Shown piece after piece: positions 1 through 8,132 of a DNA stretch of 64,000 bases (within the stretch, counting starts at the first letter, position 1; every line of letters starts with the position of its first letter). The stretch covers positions 1 to 64,000 of the forward strand of contig NZ_SNXZ01000008.1 of the NCBI RefSeq assembly GCF_004362825.1. The letters are read 5' to 3'. The position numbers and the translations under genes are program-made. The notes below the pieces were generated by a model. It was not told the DNA's origin and ran no database searches. It saw only the letters and a list, made by a program, of their open reading frames with translations. The stretch is from Labedaea rhizosphaerae (GTDB lineage: Bacteria; Actinomycetota; Actinomycetes; Mycobacteriales; Pseudonocardiaceae).

Positions 1-71
1 TCACAACCGGCACCCTCTACGACGAGGCGACCGCCTGGTCGCATCACGCCGAGAACGTTGCGGCTTGACAT
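1..71 (-). CDS. Start of a gene running off the left edge (unknown)
   Basis: Leftward open frame beginning with ATG at 71-69, preceded by a good ribosome binding site (AGGAGCTGAA). It reads MSSRNVLGVMRPGGRLVVEG and continues past the window edge. It starts 20 nt after the stop of the YbaB-like gene at 92-442 and is most simply the third gene of that operon. Only 23 codons are visible, so no family can be named. The ribosome binding site and spacing are the evidence; a chance frame is possible. Confidence 0.4.
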   Translation of the reverse strand, partial: MSSRNVLGVMRPGGRLVVEGAGC

Positions 72-91
72 TTCAGCTCCTGGGATGTCTC

Positions 92-442
92 TCAGTACTC
101 GCGGGTGCGGCGCCGCGAAGCGCTGAGCACCCGTAGTTCCGTGCGGGTCGCCGTGCTCGCCTCGCGTGCCTGCTCACGGCCGCGCAGCGCCTCCTGCTCG
201 GCGGCGCTGATCGCGGCGAGCAGCTGCCGGCCCAACGCGTTCGCCGTGGTGTAGCGCAGGTTCACCTGGTCGAGGTCGATCGCCGCCAACTGGCCGGTGC
301 CGCGCATCCGCACGGTGCCGAGACCGCCCTCGATGGGCTGGCGGATCTCCCGGGCGAGCGCGGCCTCCCCAGCCGCGACATGCCTGCGGTAGCTCTCCTC
401 CAGCTCGCGGGCGAAGTTCTCCAACTCCGTCATCCGGCTCAT
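92..442 (-). CDS. YbaB/EbfC-like small protein, second copy
   Basis: A 116-aa protein. The N-terminal 35 residues form a charged amphipathic helix (TELENFARELEESYRRHVAA). Residues about 42-85 show the YbaB/EbfC pattern: a short beta hairpin (GTVRMRGTGQLAAIDLD) followed by a helix rich in Ala and Glu (ALGRQLLAAISAAEQEAL). The family are small dimeric nucleoid-associated proteins; in actinomycetes paralogues often sit beside type VII secretion or WXG-type genes. The Arg-rich tail could contact nucleic acid (inference). The start ATG at 442 overlaps the TGA of the upstream gene, so the two are probably translationally coupled. Confidence 0.65.
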   Translation of the reverse strand: MSRMTELENFARELEESYRRHVAAGEAALAREIRQPIEGGLGTVRMRGTGQLAAIDLDQVNLRYTTANALGRQLLAAISAAEQEALRGREQAREASTATRTELRVLSASRRRTREY

Positions 443-714
443 GCGAACACCTCGGCAACCCGGGGCTCGGCGGCCGCGGTCGCGGCGGCGCGGGCGGCGG
501 CGATCGCGGCGACGGTGTCCGGGCCGACGCGCTCAGGATGCGCACCCCTCAGCGCACCCTCGGCGACGGTGATCCGCAGCAGCACGCCGGTTCCGTCCAC
601 TTCGGCGCGCACGTGGCCACCGTCCGAAGTGGCGGTGAACCGCTGCCCGGCGAGCTCCGCCGTCAGCGCCGCGAAGGCCGCGACCTGGGTGTCCTCTGTC
701 TCATCCGCTGGCAC
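439..714 (-). CDS. YbaB/EbfC-like small protein, first gene of the operon
   Basis: A 91-aa protein, VPADETEDTQ to RVAEVFA. A GTG start at 714 is chosen because GAGAGGAGG lies just upstream. Residues 33-55 read as two beta strands (GHVRAEVDGTGVLLRITV) and 65-88 as an Ala-rich helix, the YbaB core fold. It lacks the long N-terminal helix of classical YbaB (about 105 aa), so it is a short variant. It is head of a leftward operon (next gene overlaps by 4 nt) and diverges from the SARP regulator across 90 bp, which makes regulation by that protein likely but unproven. Confidence 0.65.
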   Translation of the reverse strand: MPADETEDTQVAAFAALTAELAGQRFTATSDGGHVRAEVDGTGVLLRITVAEGALRGAHPERVGPDTVAAIAAARAAATAAAEPRVAEVFA

Positions 715-804
715 GGGCTGCCTCCTCTCGTGTGGTCGGTGGCTAGTCTCGGCGGCAGGGCTTCCGGCCCGCTTCCGTCCGGCTTCCGATCGATGCGAGG
801 TGAC

Positions 805-3800
805 ATGGCGCCGCGCTTCCGGGTGCTCGGACCGGTGGCCATCGATGGGCTCGACGGACTCGACGGGGTTCCTGGGCTGGGCGGTCCGAAGCAACGCGCG
901 GTGCTGGCCGCGTTGCTGCTGCGCGTGGGCCGGGTGGTGCCCGAGGAGCAGCTGTTCGAGCTGGTGTGGGGCGACGACCCGCCGCCGAGCATCCGCGGCC
1001 GGCTCCAGGTGCACGTCTCGGAACTGCGCAAGCTGCTCGGCCGGGACGTGATCGTCCGCTCCGGCACCGGCTACCGGATCGCCGTGCCACCCGACGACAT
1101 CGACCTCGGGCAGTTCGAGCATGCGTGCGCGCAGGCCGCGGACGCCGAACCCGCCGAGGCCGCGCGGCACCTGCGCCACGCGTTGAGCCTGTGGTCCGGG
1201 CCCGCGCTGGGCGGTACCACGGAAGCGTTGCAGGAGCGCGAAGGGCGGGCGCTGGAGGAGCGGCGGCTGGTCGCGGTGGAGGACCGCTACGACGCCGAGC
1301 TGGCGGCCGGGAACCACGGCGCGGTGCTCGGCGACCTGCGGGCCCTGGTGGCCGAGCACCCGTTCCGCGAACGCCTGCACGCCCAGCTGATGCTCGCCCT
1401 GCACCGGGCCGGGCAGACCTCGGACGCCTTGCGCGTCTACCGCGACATCCGCGCGCGGCTGCGCACGGAGCTGGGCATCGACCCCGGCGCCCAGCTCGCC
1501 GAGCTGCACCTGCGGATCCTCGCGGGGGAGAGCATCGCGGTCGAGCCCGTGGCCGGCGCGCCGATCCGCCCGGCGGAGCTGCCCCCGGACGTCGCCGGGT
1601 TCGCCGGCCGGCGGGCCGCGCTGGCGGCGTTGTCGCAGGTGCCGGTGCCCGGCGTTGTCGTGGTGAGCGGCACGGGCGGGGTCGGGAAGTCGGCGCTGGC
1701 CGTGCACTGGGCGCACGCCGCGCGGCACCGGTTCCCCGACGGCCAGCTGCACCTGGACCTGCATGGCTTCGACGGCGACCACGAGCCGCTGACCCCGGAC
1801 GCGGCGCTCGCGCACCTGCTGCGCACGCTCGGCCTCGCGCCGGACGCGGTGCCCGACACGCTCGCCGAGAAGGAGCGCCGCTACCGCTCGCTGCTCGCCG
1901 ACCGGACGATGTTGCTGGTGCTGGACGACGCACGCGACGCCGAGCAGGTCATGCCGTTGCTGCCGCCGTCCGGGCTCGCCGTGATCACCAGCCGCACCCG
2001 GCTGGGCGAGCTGGTCGCCGCGGTCGGGGCGCAGTCGCTTCCCCTGGACGTGCTGCCCGATGCCGAGGCGCACGCGCTGCTGACCGGAATGCTCGGTGCC
2101 GAACGGGTGGCGGCCGAGCCGGAGGCCGTTGCCGAGCTGATCCGGTTGTGCGGCGCGCTGCCGCTCGCGTTGCGCATCGCCGCGGTGAACGCGGTGGCCG
2201 AGGGCGTCGCCGAGGTGGTTGCCGCGCTGGCCGGCGACGACCGGCTGGCCGAGTTCGCCGTCGACGGCGGCGAGTCGAGCGCGGTGCGTGCGGCGTTCGC
2301 CTTGTCCTACCGGGCCTTGCGCCCGGAGGTGGCGCGCCTGTTCCGGGTGCTGGGGTTGTTGCCCGGTGGTGCGGTCACCCCGCACGCGGCGGCCGCGCTC
2401 GGCGATCTCCCGGTGCCCGAGGCATCTCGCGCGTTGCGCGCGCTCGTCGCGTCGCACCTGCTGGACCGCTCGGCGCCCAACCGCTACCGGATGCACGAGC
2501 TGGTCCGGTTGTTCGCCGCGGAACGGGTCGGTGCCGAGGAACGGGAAGCCGCGCTGGCCCGGCTGGTCGACCACTACGTGTCCACAATGGACAGGGTGGC
2601 GGAGCTGACGGGCGCCGCGCTCACCCGCATCGAGCGGGACTTCCCGGTGGCCGACGAATACCGCGTCGACCTCGCCGACGAGCGCGCGGCGGCCGCGTGG
2701 GCCGACGCCGAGTTGCCCGCGATGATCGCGTTGTGCCGTCAGGCCGTGGACAACGAACCGACGCCGGCGCTCTGGCACCTGGTCGACGTGGTGCGCAAGG
2801 CCGCCTCCGACCGGCACCGCGCGCTGTGGCGGCGAGCGGCGCCGGTCATGCTGGCCGCCGCCCGGCGGCACGAGCGCACGGATGTGGTCGCCGTGCTCGA
2901 GCTGACCCTCGGCGTCTCGGAGTTCCGCGGCGGCAACACCGAGCGCGGCATCCGGTTGCTCACCGACGCGACGGCGTCCGCCCGGCGGGCCGGGATGACC
3001 AGGGGTGAAGCCAACGCCGAGATGAACCTGGGTTCGGCGCTGCAGTGGGTCGGCCGGCTCGCCGAGGCGGTCGAGCACGCCGAGCGTGCGGAGGAGTTGA
3101 ACCGCAGGGGCGGCGCGCACGGCGGCACGTGCGCGGCGCTGACGTTGCTCGTCTCGGTGCACCGCGACCGGGGCGACCTGGCCGAGGCGCAGCTGTGCGG
3201 GGAGCGGGCCGTGGCCCTGGGCGCCGAGCACGATCTCGGGTTCTGGGAGGCGGCCGCATCGTCCGAACTCGGTGCCGTGGTGATGTTGCGCGGGCAGTTC
3301 GCGCGAGCGCGCGAGCTGTTCGGGTCGGCGCTGGCCACCATGCGGCGCATCGGGCACAACTACGGGCAGCTCGTGTCGTTGCGCGACCTCGTCGAGCTGG
3401 ACCTGAACGAGGGCGGGCCGGCCGACCTGCACGCCGACGCGTTGCACTGCCTGGATCTCGCCGAGCGCGACGGTGACCGGACGACGCTGGTGCTCGTGCT
3501 GTCGGTGCTCGGCCGGGTCGAGACGTCACTCGGCTTGACCAAGCAGGCCTTGGAAACCCTTGCCCGCGCTCAGGAATTGGCGGACGAGCTCGGGTTGCGG
3601 GGCAGTCAGGTCGAAGTGCGGGCGGCGGTGGCCCGGGCCTTGGCGCGGGCCGGTCGCGTGGAGGACGCGCTTGCGCAGGCCGAGGAGGCCGTGCGGTTGG
3701 CGCGCGGCAGCGGGTACCGGCTCGCCGAAGCCGACGCGCTGACGACGCTGGCCGAGGTGCGGGCGGCGGCGGGCGCGGCCGATCCCGGGCCGGCTCGGGA

Positions 3801-3891
3801 CGCGGCGCGGTTGTGGCGGGCGGCGGGGCACGTGCTGGGCGAACGCCGGGTCGAGCGGTTGCTGGATCAGCCGGTGCTGGATGGGGGCTGA
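805..3891 (+). CDS. SARP/AfsR-type regulator with BTAD, NB-ARC ATPase and TPR domains
   Basis: A 1028-aa transcription factor. N-terminal winged helix of the OmpR type (residues 1-90, FRVLGPVAID...GGPKQRAVLAALLLR), then a bacterial transcriptional activation domain (about 95-245), an NB-ARC ATPase with P-loop GTGGVGKSA near residue 289 and the GLPL-type motif GALPLALRIAA, and a long C-terminal TPR region (from about 640) with repeated A-x3-A helices. This is the AfsR/GimA architecture: the STAND ATPase/TPR half senses a signal and the SARP half activates promoters. ATG 805 is preferred (GAGG four bases upstream); an in-frame ATG at 793 is an alternative. It diverges from the YbaB-like operon, its most likely target. 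Confidence 0.93.
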   Translation: MAPRFRVLGPVAIDGLDGLDGVPGLGGPKQRAVLAALLLRVGRVVPEEQLFELVWGDDPPPSIRGRLQVHVSELRKLLGRDVIVRSGTGYRIAVPPDDIDLGQFEHACAQAADAEPAEAARHLRHALSLWSGPALGGTTEALQEREGRALEERRLVAVEDRYDAELAAGNHGAVLGDLRALVAEHPFRERLHAQLMLALHRAGQTSDALRVYRDIRARLRTELGIDPGAQLAELHLRILAGESIAVEPVAGAPIRPAELPPDVAGFAGRRAALAALSQVPVPGVVVVSGTGGVGKSALAVHWAHAARHRFPDGQLHLDLHGFDGDHEPLTPDAALAHLLRTLGLAPDAVPDTLAEKERRYRSLLADRTMLLVLDDARDAEQVMPLLPPSGLAVITSRTRLGELVAAVGAQSLPLDVLPDAEAHALLTGMLGAERVAAEPEAVAELIRLCGALPLALRIAAVNAVAEGVAEVVAALAGDDRLAEFAVDGGESSAVRAAFALSYRALRPEVARLFRVLGLLPGGAVTPHAAAALGDLPVPEASRALRALVASHLLDRSAPNRYRMHELVRLFAAERVGAEEREAALARLVDHYVSTMDRVAELTGAALTRIERDFPVADEYRVDLADERAAAAWADAELPAMIALCRQAVDNEPTPALWHLVDVVRKAASDRHRALWRRAAPVMLAAARRHERTDVVAVLELTLGVSEFRGGNTERGIRLLTDATASARRAGMTRGEANAEMNLGSALQWVGRLAEAVEHAERAEELNRRGGAHGGTCAALTLLVSVHRDRGDLAEAQLCGERAVALGAEHDLGFWEAAASSELGAVVMLRGQFARARELFGSALATMRRIGHNYGQLVSLRDLVELDLNEGGPADLHADALHCLDLAERDGDRTTLVLVLSVLGRVETSLGLTKQALETLARAQELADELGLRGSQVEVRAAVARALARAGRVEDALAQAEEAVRLARGSGYRLAEADALTTLAEVRAAAGAADPGPARDAARLWRAAGHVLGERRVERLLDQPVLDGG

Positions 3892-3927
3892 CGGACGTCG
3901 CGGTGCCGGCGGCGGTGCGTGGTGGAA

Positions 3928-5490
3928 TCAGCCGGTGCTCGGCAGGTAGCGCGGGGCGTGGCGAACGGGGTTCGCCTTCTCGAAAGCCGCGGCCAGTGAC
4001 AACATCCGCGCGTCCTGCCAGTGCCCGCCGAAGAAGGAGATGCCGATCGGCAGGTCACCGTCGTAGCCGGCGGGAACGCTGATGTCCGGGTAGCCGGCCA
4101 CGGCCGCGTTCATCGAGGAACCCAGTTCGAACGCGTCGCCGTTGGCGTAGTCGGTCAGCCAGGCGGCACTGTTCGTCGGCGACATGATGGCGTCCAGGTG
4201 GTTGCGGGCCAGGGTGTCGTCGATCGCGTGGCGGGCCAGGCTGGTCGCGGTGGCGCGCTGGCGCTGGTACGCCGGGTCGTCCGTGCTGGGCGCGGTCAGG
4301 GCCTGCTCGAACAGTTCCTGACCGAACTTGCTCAGCTCGACCGGGTCCTGCTCGTTGAACGCCACCAGGGCCGCGATCGTCTGCGGCGCCGCGGGGCGGT
4401 GCTTCAGGTAGGCGGGCAGGTCACGGGCGAACTCGCTCAGCAGGGCCGCGCCCTCGTTGGTGCCGATCTCGTCCTGGTCGGGCAGGTCGACCTCGATCAC
4501 CGTCGCGCCCTGGGCCCGCAGGACGTCGACCGCCTGCTGGCAGACGGCGTCGACTCCGCTGTCCACCCCGGCCTGGCGCCACACGCCGATCCGCGCGCCA
4601 TGCAACGCGTTCGGGCGCAACAGCTTGGCGTAGTCGGTCGGCTGGTGCTTCGGGTACGCCAGGGTCGCCGGGTCGCTCTTGTCGCGGCCCTGCAAGGCGC
4701 CGAGCGTGATGGCGACGTCGATGACGTGGCGGGCCATCGGGCCCGCGGTGTCCTGCTCGGCGGAGATCGGCACGACGCCCGTGCGGCTGACCAGGCCGAG
4801 GCTCGGCTTGAGCCCCGCGATTCCGTTGGCGCCGGAGGGGCAGACGATCGAACCGTCGGTCTCGGTGCCGATGGCCACCTGGGCGAGCGACGCGGCGACG
4901 CCGGCGCCCGAACCGGACGACGAGCCGCACGGGTTGCGGTCCAGCACGTACGGGTTGTTGGTCTGGCCGCCCACCCCGGACCAACCGGAGGTCGAGTGGG
5001 TTGATCGATAGTTGGCCCATTCGGACAGGTTCGTCTTGCCGAGGATCACGGCACCGGCGTCGCGCAGGTTGCGCACGAGGGTGGCGTCCTCGGCCGGCGG
5101 CTCGTCGAGCAACGCGCGGGAACCGGCGGTGGTGATCAGGTGCTTGGTGTCGATGTTGTCCTTCAGCAGCACCGGGATGCCGTCGAGCGGACCGCGGGTG
5201 TGGCCGCTGCGGTGGCGCCGGTCGCTCGCGGCCGCCTGGGCCAGCGCCGTGGGGTCGACCGCGATCACCGCGTGGAGCTTCGGGTCGATCTTCTGGATGC
5301 GCTGCAGGTAGGCATCGGTGAGCTCGACCGCGGAGAGCCTGCCGTGCTTCATCAGGCCTTGGAGCTGCGGGATCGTCGCCGCGTCGAGGTCGAGGGCGGG
5401 CTGGTGGTGACCAGTCGCCACCGCGGGTACCGGTGCCGCCACTGCGACACCGAGCAGGGACAATGCCGCGACCAACCGGGAAATGCGCAC
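3928..5490 (-). CDS. Exported amidase-signature hydrolase
   Basis: A 520-aa amidase-signature enzyme. It begins with a signal peptide (MRISRLVAALSLLGVAVAAP, cleavage near ATG at about 26-27), so it acts outside the membrane. The Ser-cisSer-Lys triad is visible: Lys110 in LLKDNIDT, the cis-Ser in GSSSGSGAG at 190-192, and the nucleophile Ser214 in GTETDGSI. The length is normal for the family, which hydrolyses amides; the substrate cannot be read from sequence. It is transcribed toward the SARP gene and diverges from the metallo-hydrolase gene at 5562. Confidence 0.92.
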   Translation of the reverse strand: MRISRLVAALSLLGVAVAAPVPAVATGHHQPALDLDAATIPQLQGLMKHGRLSAVELTDAYLQRIQKIDPKLHAVIAVDPTALAQAAASDRRHRSGHTRGPLDGIPVLLKDNIDTKHLITTAGSRALLDEPPAEDATLVRNLRDAGAVILGKTNLSEWANYRSTHSTSGWSGVGGQTNNPYVLDRNPCGSSSGSGAGVAASLAQVAIGTETDGSIVCPSGANGIAGLKPSLGLVSRTGVVPISAEQDTAGPMARHVIDVAITLGALQGRDKSDPATLAYPKHQPTDYAKLLRPNALHGARIGVWRQAGVDSGVDAVCQQAVDVLRAQGATVIEVDLPDQDEIGTNEGAALLSEFARDLPAYLKHRPAAPQTIAALVAFNEQDPVELSKFGQELFEQALTAPSTDDPAYQRQRATATSLARHAIDDTLARNHLDAIMSPTNSAAWLTDYANGDAFELGSSMNAAVAGYPDISVPAGYDGDLPIGISFFGGHWQDARMLSLAAAFEKANPVRHAPRYLPSTG

Positions 5491-5561
5491 AATGCAGCCA
5501 AGCGCGGCGGCGGCCTGCGGTCAACCGGTGCGCGCGGTGGGTACTTCGGAAGGCGGAACGC

Positions 5562-6485
5562 GTGACCGGACAGTTGGTGGAGCTCGCCGAGCGGGTGTGG
5601 GCCTGGGTGCAGCCGGACGGCACCTGGTGGGTGAACAACACCGGCGTCATCGGCGGTGGTGAACCCGCTGATGGCACGGTGCTGGTCGACACCTGCGCCA
5701 CCGAGCAGCGCACCCGCAACCTCCTCGACGCGGTGGCGGCAGCGACCGGCGGCACCCCCGTGCGCTGCGCGGTGAACACGCACGCGCACGGCGACCACAC
5801 CTACGGCAACAGCCTGCTGGCCCCCGAGACCGCGATCATCGGCCACGAGCGGACCCGCGACGCCCTGGCCAGCGACCCGATCATCGACGGCTGCCCGCCG
5901 TTCTGGGCGCCGCTGCCGGACTGGGGCGGGGTCACCCGGCGCCTGCCGTCGGTCACCGTCGCGTCGGAGCTGACCGTGTACACCGGCGACCGGCGGGTCG
6001 AGGTGCGCCACCCAGGCCACCCGGCCCACACGCCGGGCGACCTCATCGCGTGGCTGCCGGACGAGCGCGTGCTCTTCGCGGGTGACCTGGTCTTCCACGG
6101 CTTGACGCCGCTGGTGCTCATGGGCTCGATCGAGGGCGCCATGCGGGCGCTCGACTGGCTCGCCGCGTTCGAGCCCGCCGTGCTCGTGCCCGGCCACGGC
6201 CCGGTGCTGCCCGCGGCCGAGCTGCCCGAGGTGTTCGCCAAGATCGAGCGCTACCTGCGGCTGGTCGGCGACGCGGCCCGCGCGGGCAAGGCCGCGGGCA
6301 TCGGCCCGCTGGAGGCGGCGCGCGCGACGGACCTCGGCGAGTTCGCCGAGTGGCCGGACGGCGAGCGCCTGGTCGCCAACCTGCACCGCGCGTACGCCGA
6401 CCTCGACGGCGGCGAGCCCGACCTGGTCGCCGCCCTCACCGACGCGATGACCTACAACGAGGGCCCGATGCACACGGCGGTCTGA
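5562..6485 (+). CDS. Metallo-beta-lactamase-fold hydrolase
   Basis: A 307-aa MBL-fold protein. The zinc motif HAHGDH is at residues 74-79, followed by GHPAHTPGD (third ligand His), FAGDLVF (bridging Asp) and VPGHG (last His). This is a complete set of metal ligands, so it should be an active hydrolase; SoxH/quorum-quencher-like family members are the nearest type, substrate unknown. GTG 5562 is chosen as start because GGAAGGCGG lies upstream; the frame is open further upstream but that part antisenses the amidase promoter region. Confidence 0.88.
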   Translation: MTGQLVELAERVWAWVQPDGTWWVNNTGVIGGGEPADGTVLVDTCATEQRTRNLLDAVAAATGGTPVRCAVNTHAHGDHTYGNSLLAPETAIIGHERTRDALASDPIIDGCPPFWAPLPDWGGVTRRLPSVTVASELTVYTGDRRVEVRHPGHPAHTPGDLIAWLPDERVLFAGDLVFHGLTPLVLMGSIEGAMRALDWLAAFEPAVLVPGHGPVLPAAELPEVFAKIERYLRLVGDAARAGKAAGIGPLEAARATDLGEFAEWPDGERLVANLHRAYADLDGGEPDLVAALTDAMTYNEGPMHTAV

Positions 6486-6540
6486 GGCGGGCCGTGAAAT
6501 CCGTTGTCCGGTTGCCGCGGCGGCGTGCTAGACAGCCGCG

Positions 6541-7302
6541 GTGGAAGAGATCTTGGAGTTCGGCGAGCTGCTGCGGCTGATCGACGACCGGTCGACGGCC
6601 TTCCGGGCAGCGGTAGCCGCCGCGCCCAGCCTCGACGTGCAGGTCCCGACCTGCCCCGAATGGACGTTGTTCGAGCTGGCACAGCACATCGGGGAGGGGC
6701 GCCGCCAGTGGGCCGCCACCGTCGCCGCGGGGCCGGCCGCCGCTCCCGCGCCCAAGCCCGCCTCGGGCGCGCCGCGGGAGCGTGCGGCACTGCTGGCCTG
6801 GCTGGCCGAGTCGACGCAAGAGTTGCTGGACGCGCTGCGCGAAGCCGGCCCGGACCGCGGTTGCTGGACGTGGTGGGGCACGTCGCAGTCGCCGCAGACC
6901 TGCGGCGCCGTCGCCCGCCACCAGCTCCAGCAGTTCGTGGTGCACACCTACGACGCCCAGATCGCGCTGGGTGACCCGCGGCCGCTGCCGGACGAGGCGG
7001 CCCTCGACGGTGTCGACGAGTTCCTGTTCACGTGTTGCGCGACGACCGCCCCCTGGCCGCACGCGCCCGCCACTGTCGACTACCACGCCACCGAGGGCCG
7101 CTCCTGGCGACTGTGGCTCTCCGCGGACGGCGCGCGGGCCGCCCGCGTCCGCACGCCGGGCGCCGCTGCCGACGCCTCCCTCACCGCCACTGCCGGTGAG
7201 CTGGTGCTCTTTCTGTACGGTCGGATCCCGGCGGACTCGATGAAGGCCGAGGGTGACCGGAGGCTGTTCGACCTGCTCGCGGCCTGGGACCCGGACGAGT
7301 AA
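6541..7302 (+). CDS. Mycothiol-dependent maleylpyruvate isomerase-family (DinB fold) protein
   Basis: A 253-aa protein with the actinobacterial TIGR03083-type pattern: a first helix FGELLRLIDDRSTAFRAAV, then VPTCPEWTLFELAQHIGE, whose His is a metal ligand, and a later HxxxQ-type segment (VARHQLQQFVVHTYD) with the other two ligands. Such four-helix DinB-fold proteins are metal- and often mycothiol-dependent transferases or isomerases; the specific substrate is unknown. It starts with GTG, lies 55 bp after the MBL-fold gene and 32 bp before the methyltransferase, so the three may be co-transcribed. Confidence 0.82.
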   Translation: MEEILEFGELLRLIDDRSTAFRAAVAAAPSLDVQVPTCPEWTLFELAQHIGEGRRQWAATVAAGPAAAPAPKPASGAPRERAALLAWLAESTQELLDALREAGPDRGCWTWWGTSQSPQTCGAVARHQLQQFVVHTYDAQIALGDPRPLPDEAALDGVDEFLFTCCATTAPWPHAPATVDYHATEGRSWRLWLSADGARAARVRTPGAAADASLTATAGELVLFLYGRIPADSMKAEGDRRLFDLLAAWDPDE

Positions 7303-7334
7303 ATCCGGTTGCCCCGCCTGGCACAGTCGTCGTC

Positions 7335-8072
7335 GTGCCTGAACAAGACGAGGTTGATGCTGTCGACGGCTACGACGACCCGGCGCTCGCCGGGCTCTAC
7401 GACGAGATCAACGGCTGGGCCGCGGACAACGAGTTCTACGTCGAGCTGATGCTGGCCGCGGCGTCGGTGCTCGACGTCGGCTGCGGCACGGGCGTGATGC
7501 TGCACGCCGCCCGCGACCGTGGTCACCCGGGCCGCCTCTGCGGGATCGACCCGGCCGGGGCCATGCTCGACATCGCCCGCAAGCGCGCGGACATCGAGTG
7601 GGTGCACGGCGACATGGGCACCGCGCGCTGGCACGACGAGTTCGAGCTCGCCACCATGACCGGCCACGCCTTCCAGGAACTGGTCACCGACGAGCAGATC
7701 CGCACCACGCTGGCCAACGTGCGCGCGGCTGTGACCGGCCGGTTCGTCTTCGAGACGCGCAATCCGGCCGCCCGCGCGTGGGAGCAGTGGAACCCCTCGA
7801 ACGCCATGACGGTCGGGACCGCGACGATCAGCCACCGCGTGCTCGACGTCAGCGACGGACTGGTCACCTTCACCGAGACCACCGAGGACCCGGCGTGGTC
7901 GCGGCCCAAGGTGGCCAAGGGCGTCCTGCGCTTCCTCGACCGCGACGAGCTGAACGACTTCCTCACCGAGGCGGGATTCACAATCGAGGCCCAATATGGC
8001 GACTGGGCACGGGGTCCGGTCACGCCCGCGGCCCGCGAGCTGATCACCGTCGCTCGTTCCACAATGGACTGA
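7335..8072 (+). CDS. Class I SAM-dependent methyltransferase
   Basis: A 245-aa Rossmann-fold methyltransferase. Motif I is SVLDVGCGTGVML (residues 44-56), motif II acidic residue in LCGIDPAGAMLD, then EWVHGDMGTARWHDEFELATMTGHAFQ for motifs III-IV. The C-terminal beta-rich part (FTETTEDP...VLRFLDRDELNDFLTEAGF) is typical of small-molecule or ubiE-like methyltransferases. Substrate unknown. The start is GTG 7335. It precedes glgX by 60 bp but has no obvious role in glycogen metabolism. Confidence 0.87.
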   Translation: MPEQDEVDAVDGYDDPALAGLYDEINGWAADNEFYVELMLAAASVLDVGCGTGVMLHAARDRGHPGRLCGIDPAGAMLDIARKRADIEWVHGDMGTARWHDEFELATMTGHAFQELVTDEQIRTTLANVRAAVTGRFVFETRNPAARAWEQWNPSNAMTVGTATISHRVLDVSDGLVTFTETTEDPAWSRPKVAKGVLRFLDRDELNDFLTEAGFTIEAQYGDWARGPVTPAARELITVARSTMD

Positions 8073-8132
8073 ACAGCTGGCGGGCGGGGTGGCCAGTACG
8101 CTTGTCGAGCGTTCACACCCCCGAGGAGACCC

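Noticed and set aside
439-3447. Long leftward open frames antisense to the SARP gene (also antisense to treY, glgB, glgE and others)
   Set aside because: Their products are His/Arg/Gln-rich and lack domains; they arise from codon bias on the opposite strand of GC-rich genes. Only the final 91 codons (439-714) are a real gene.
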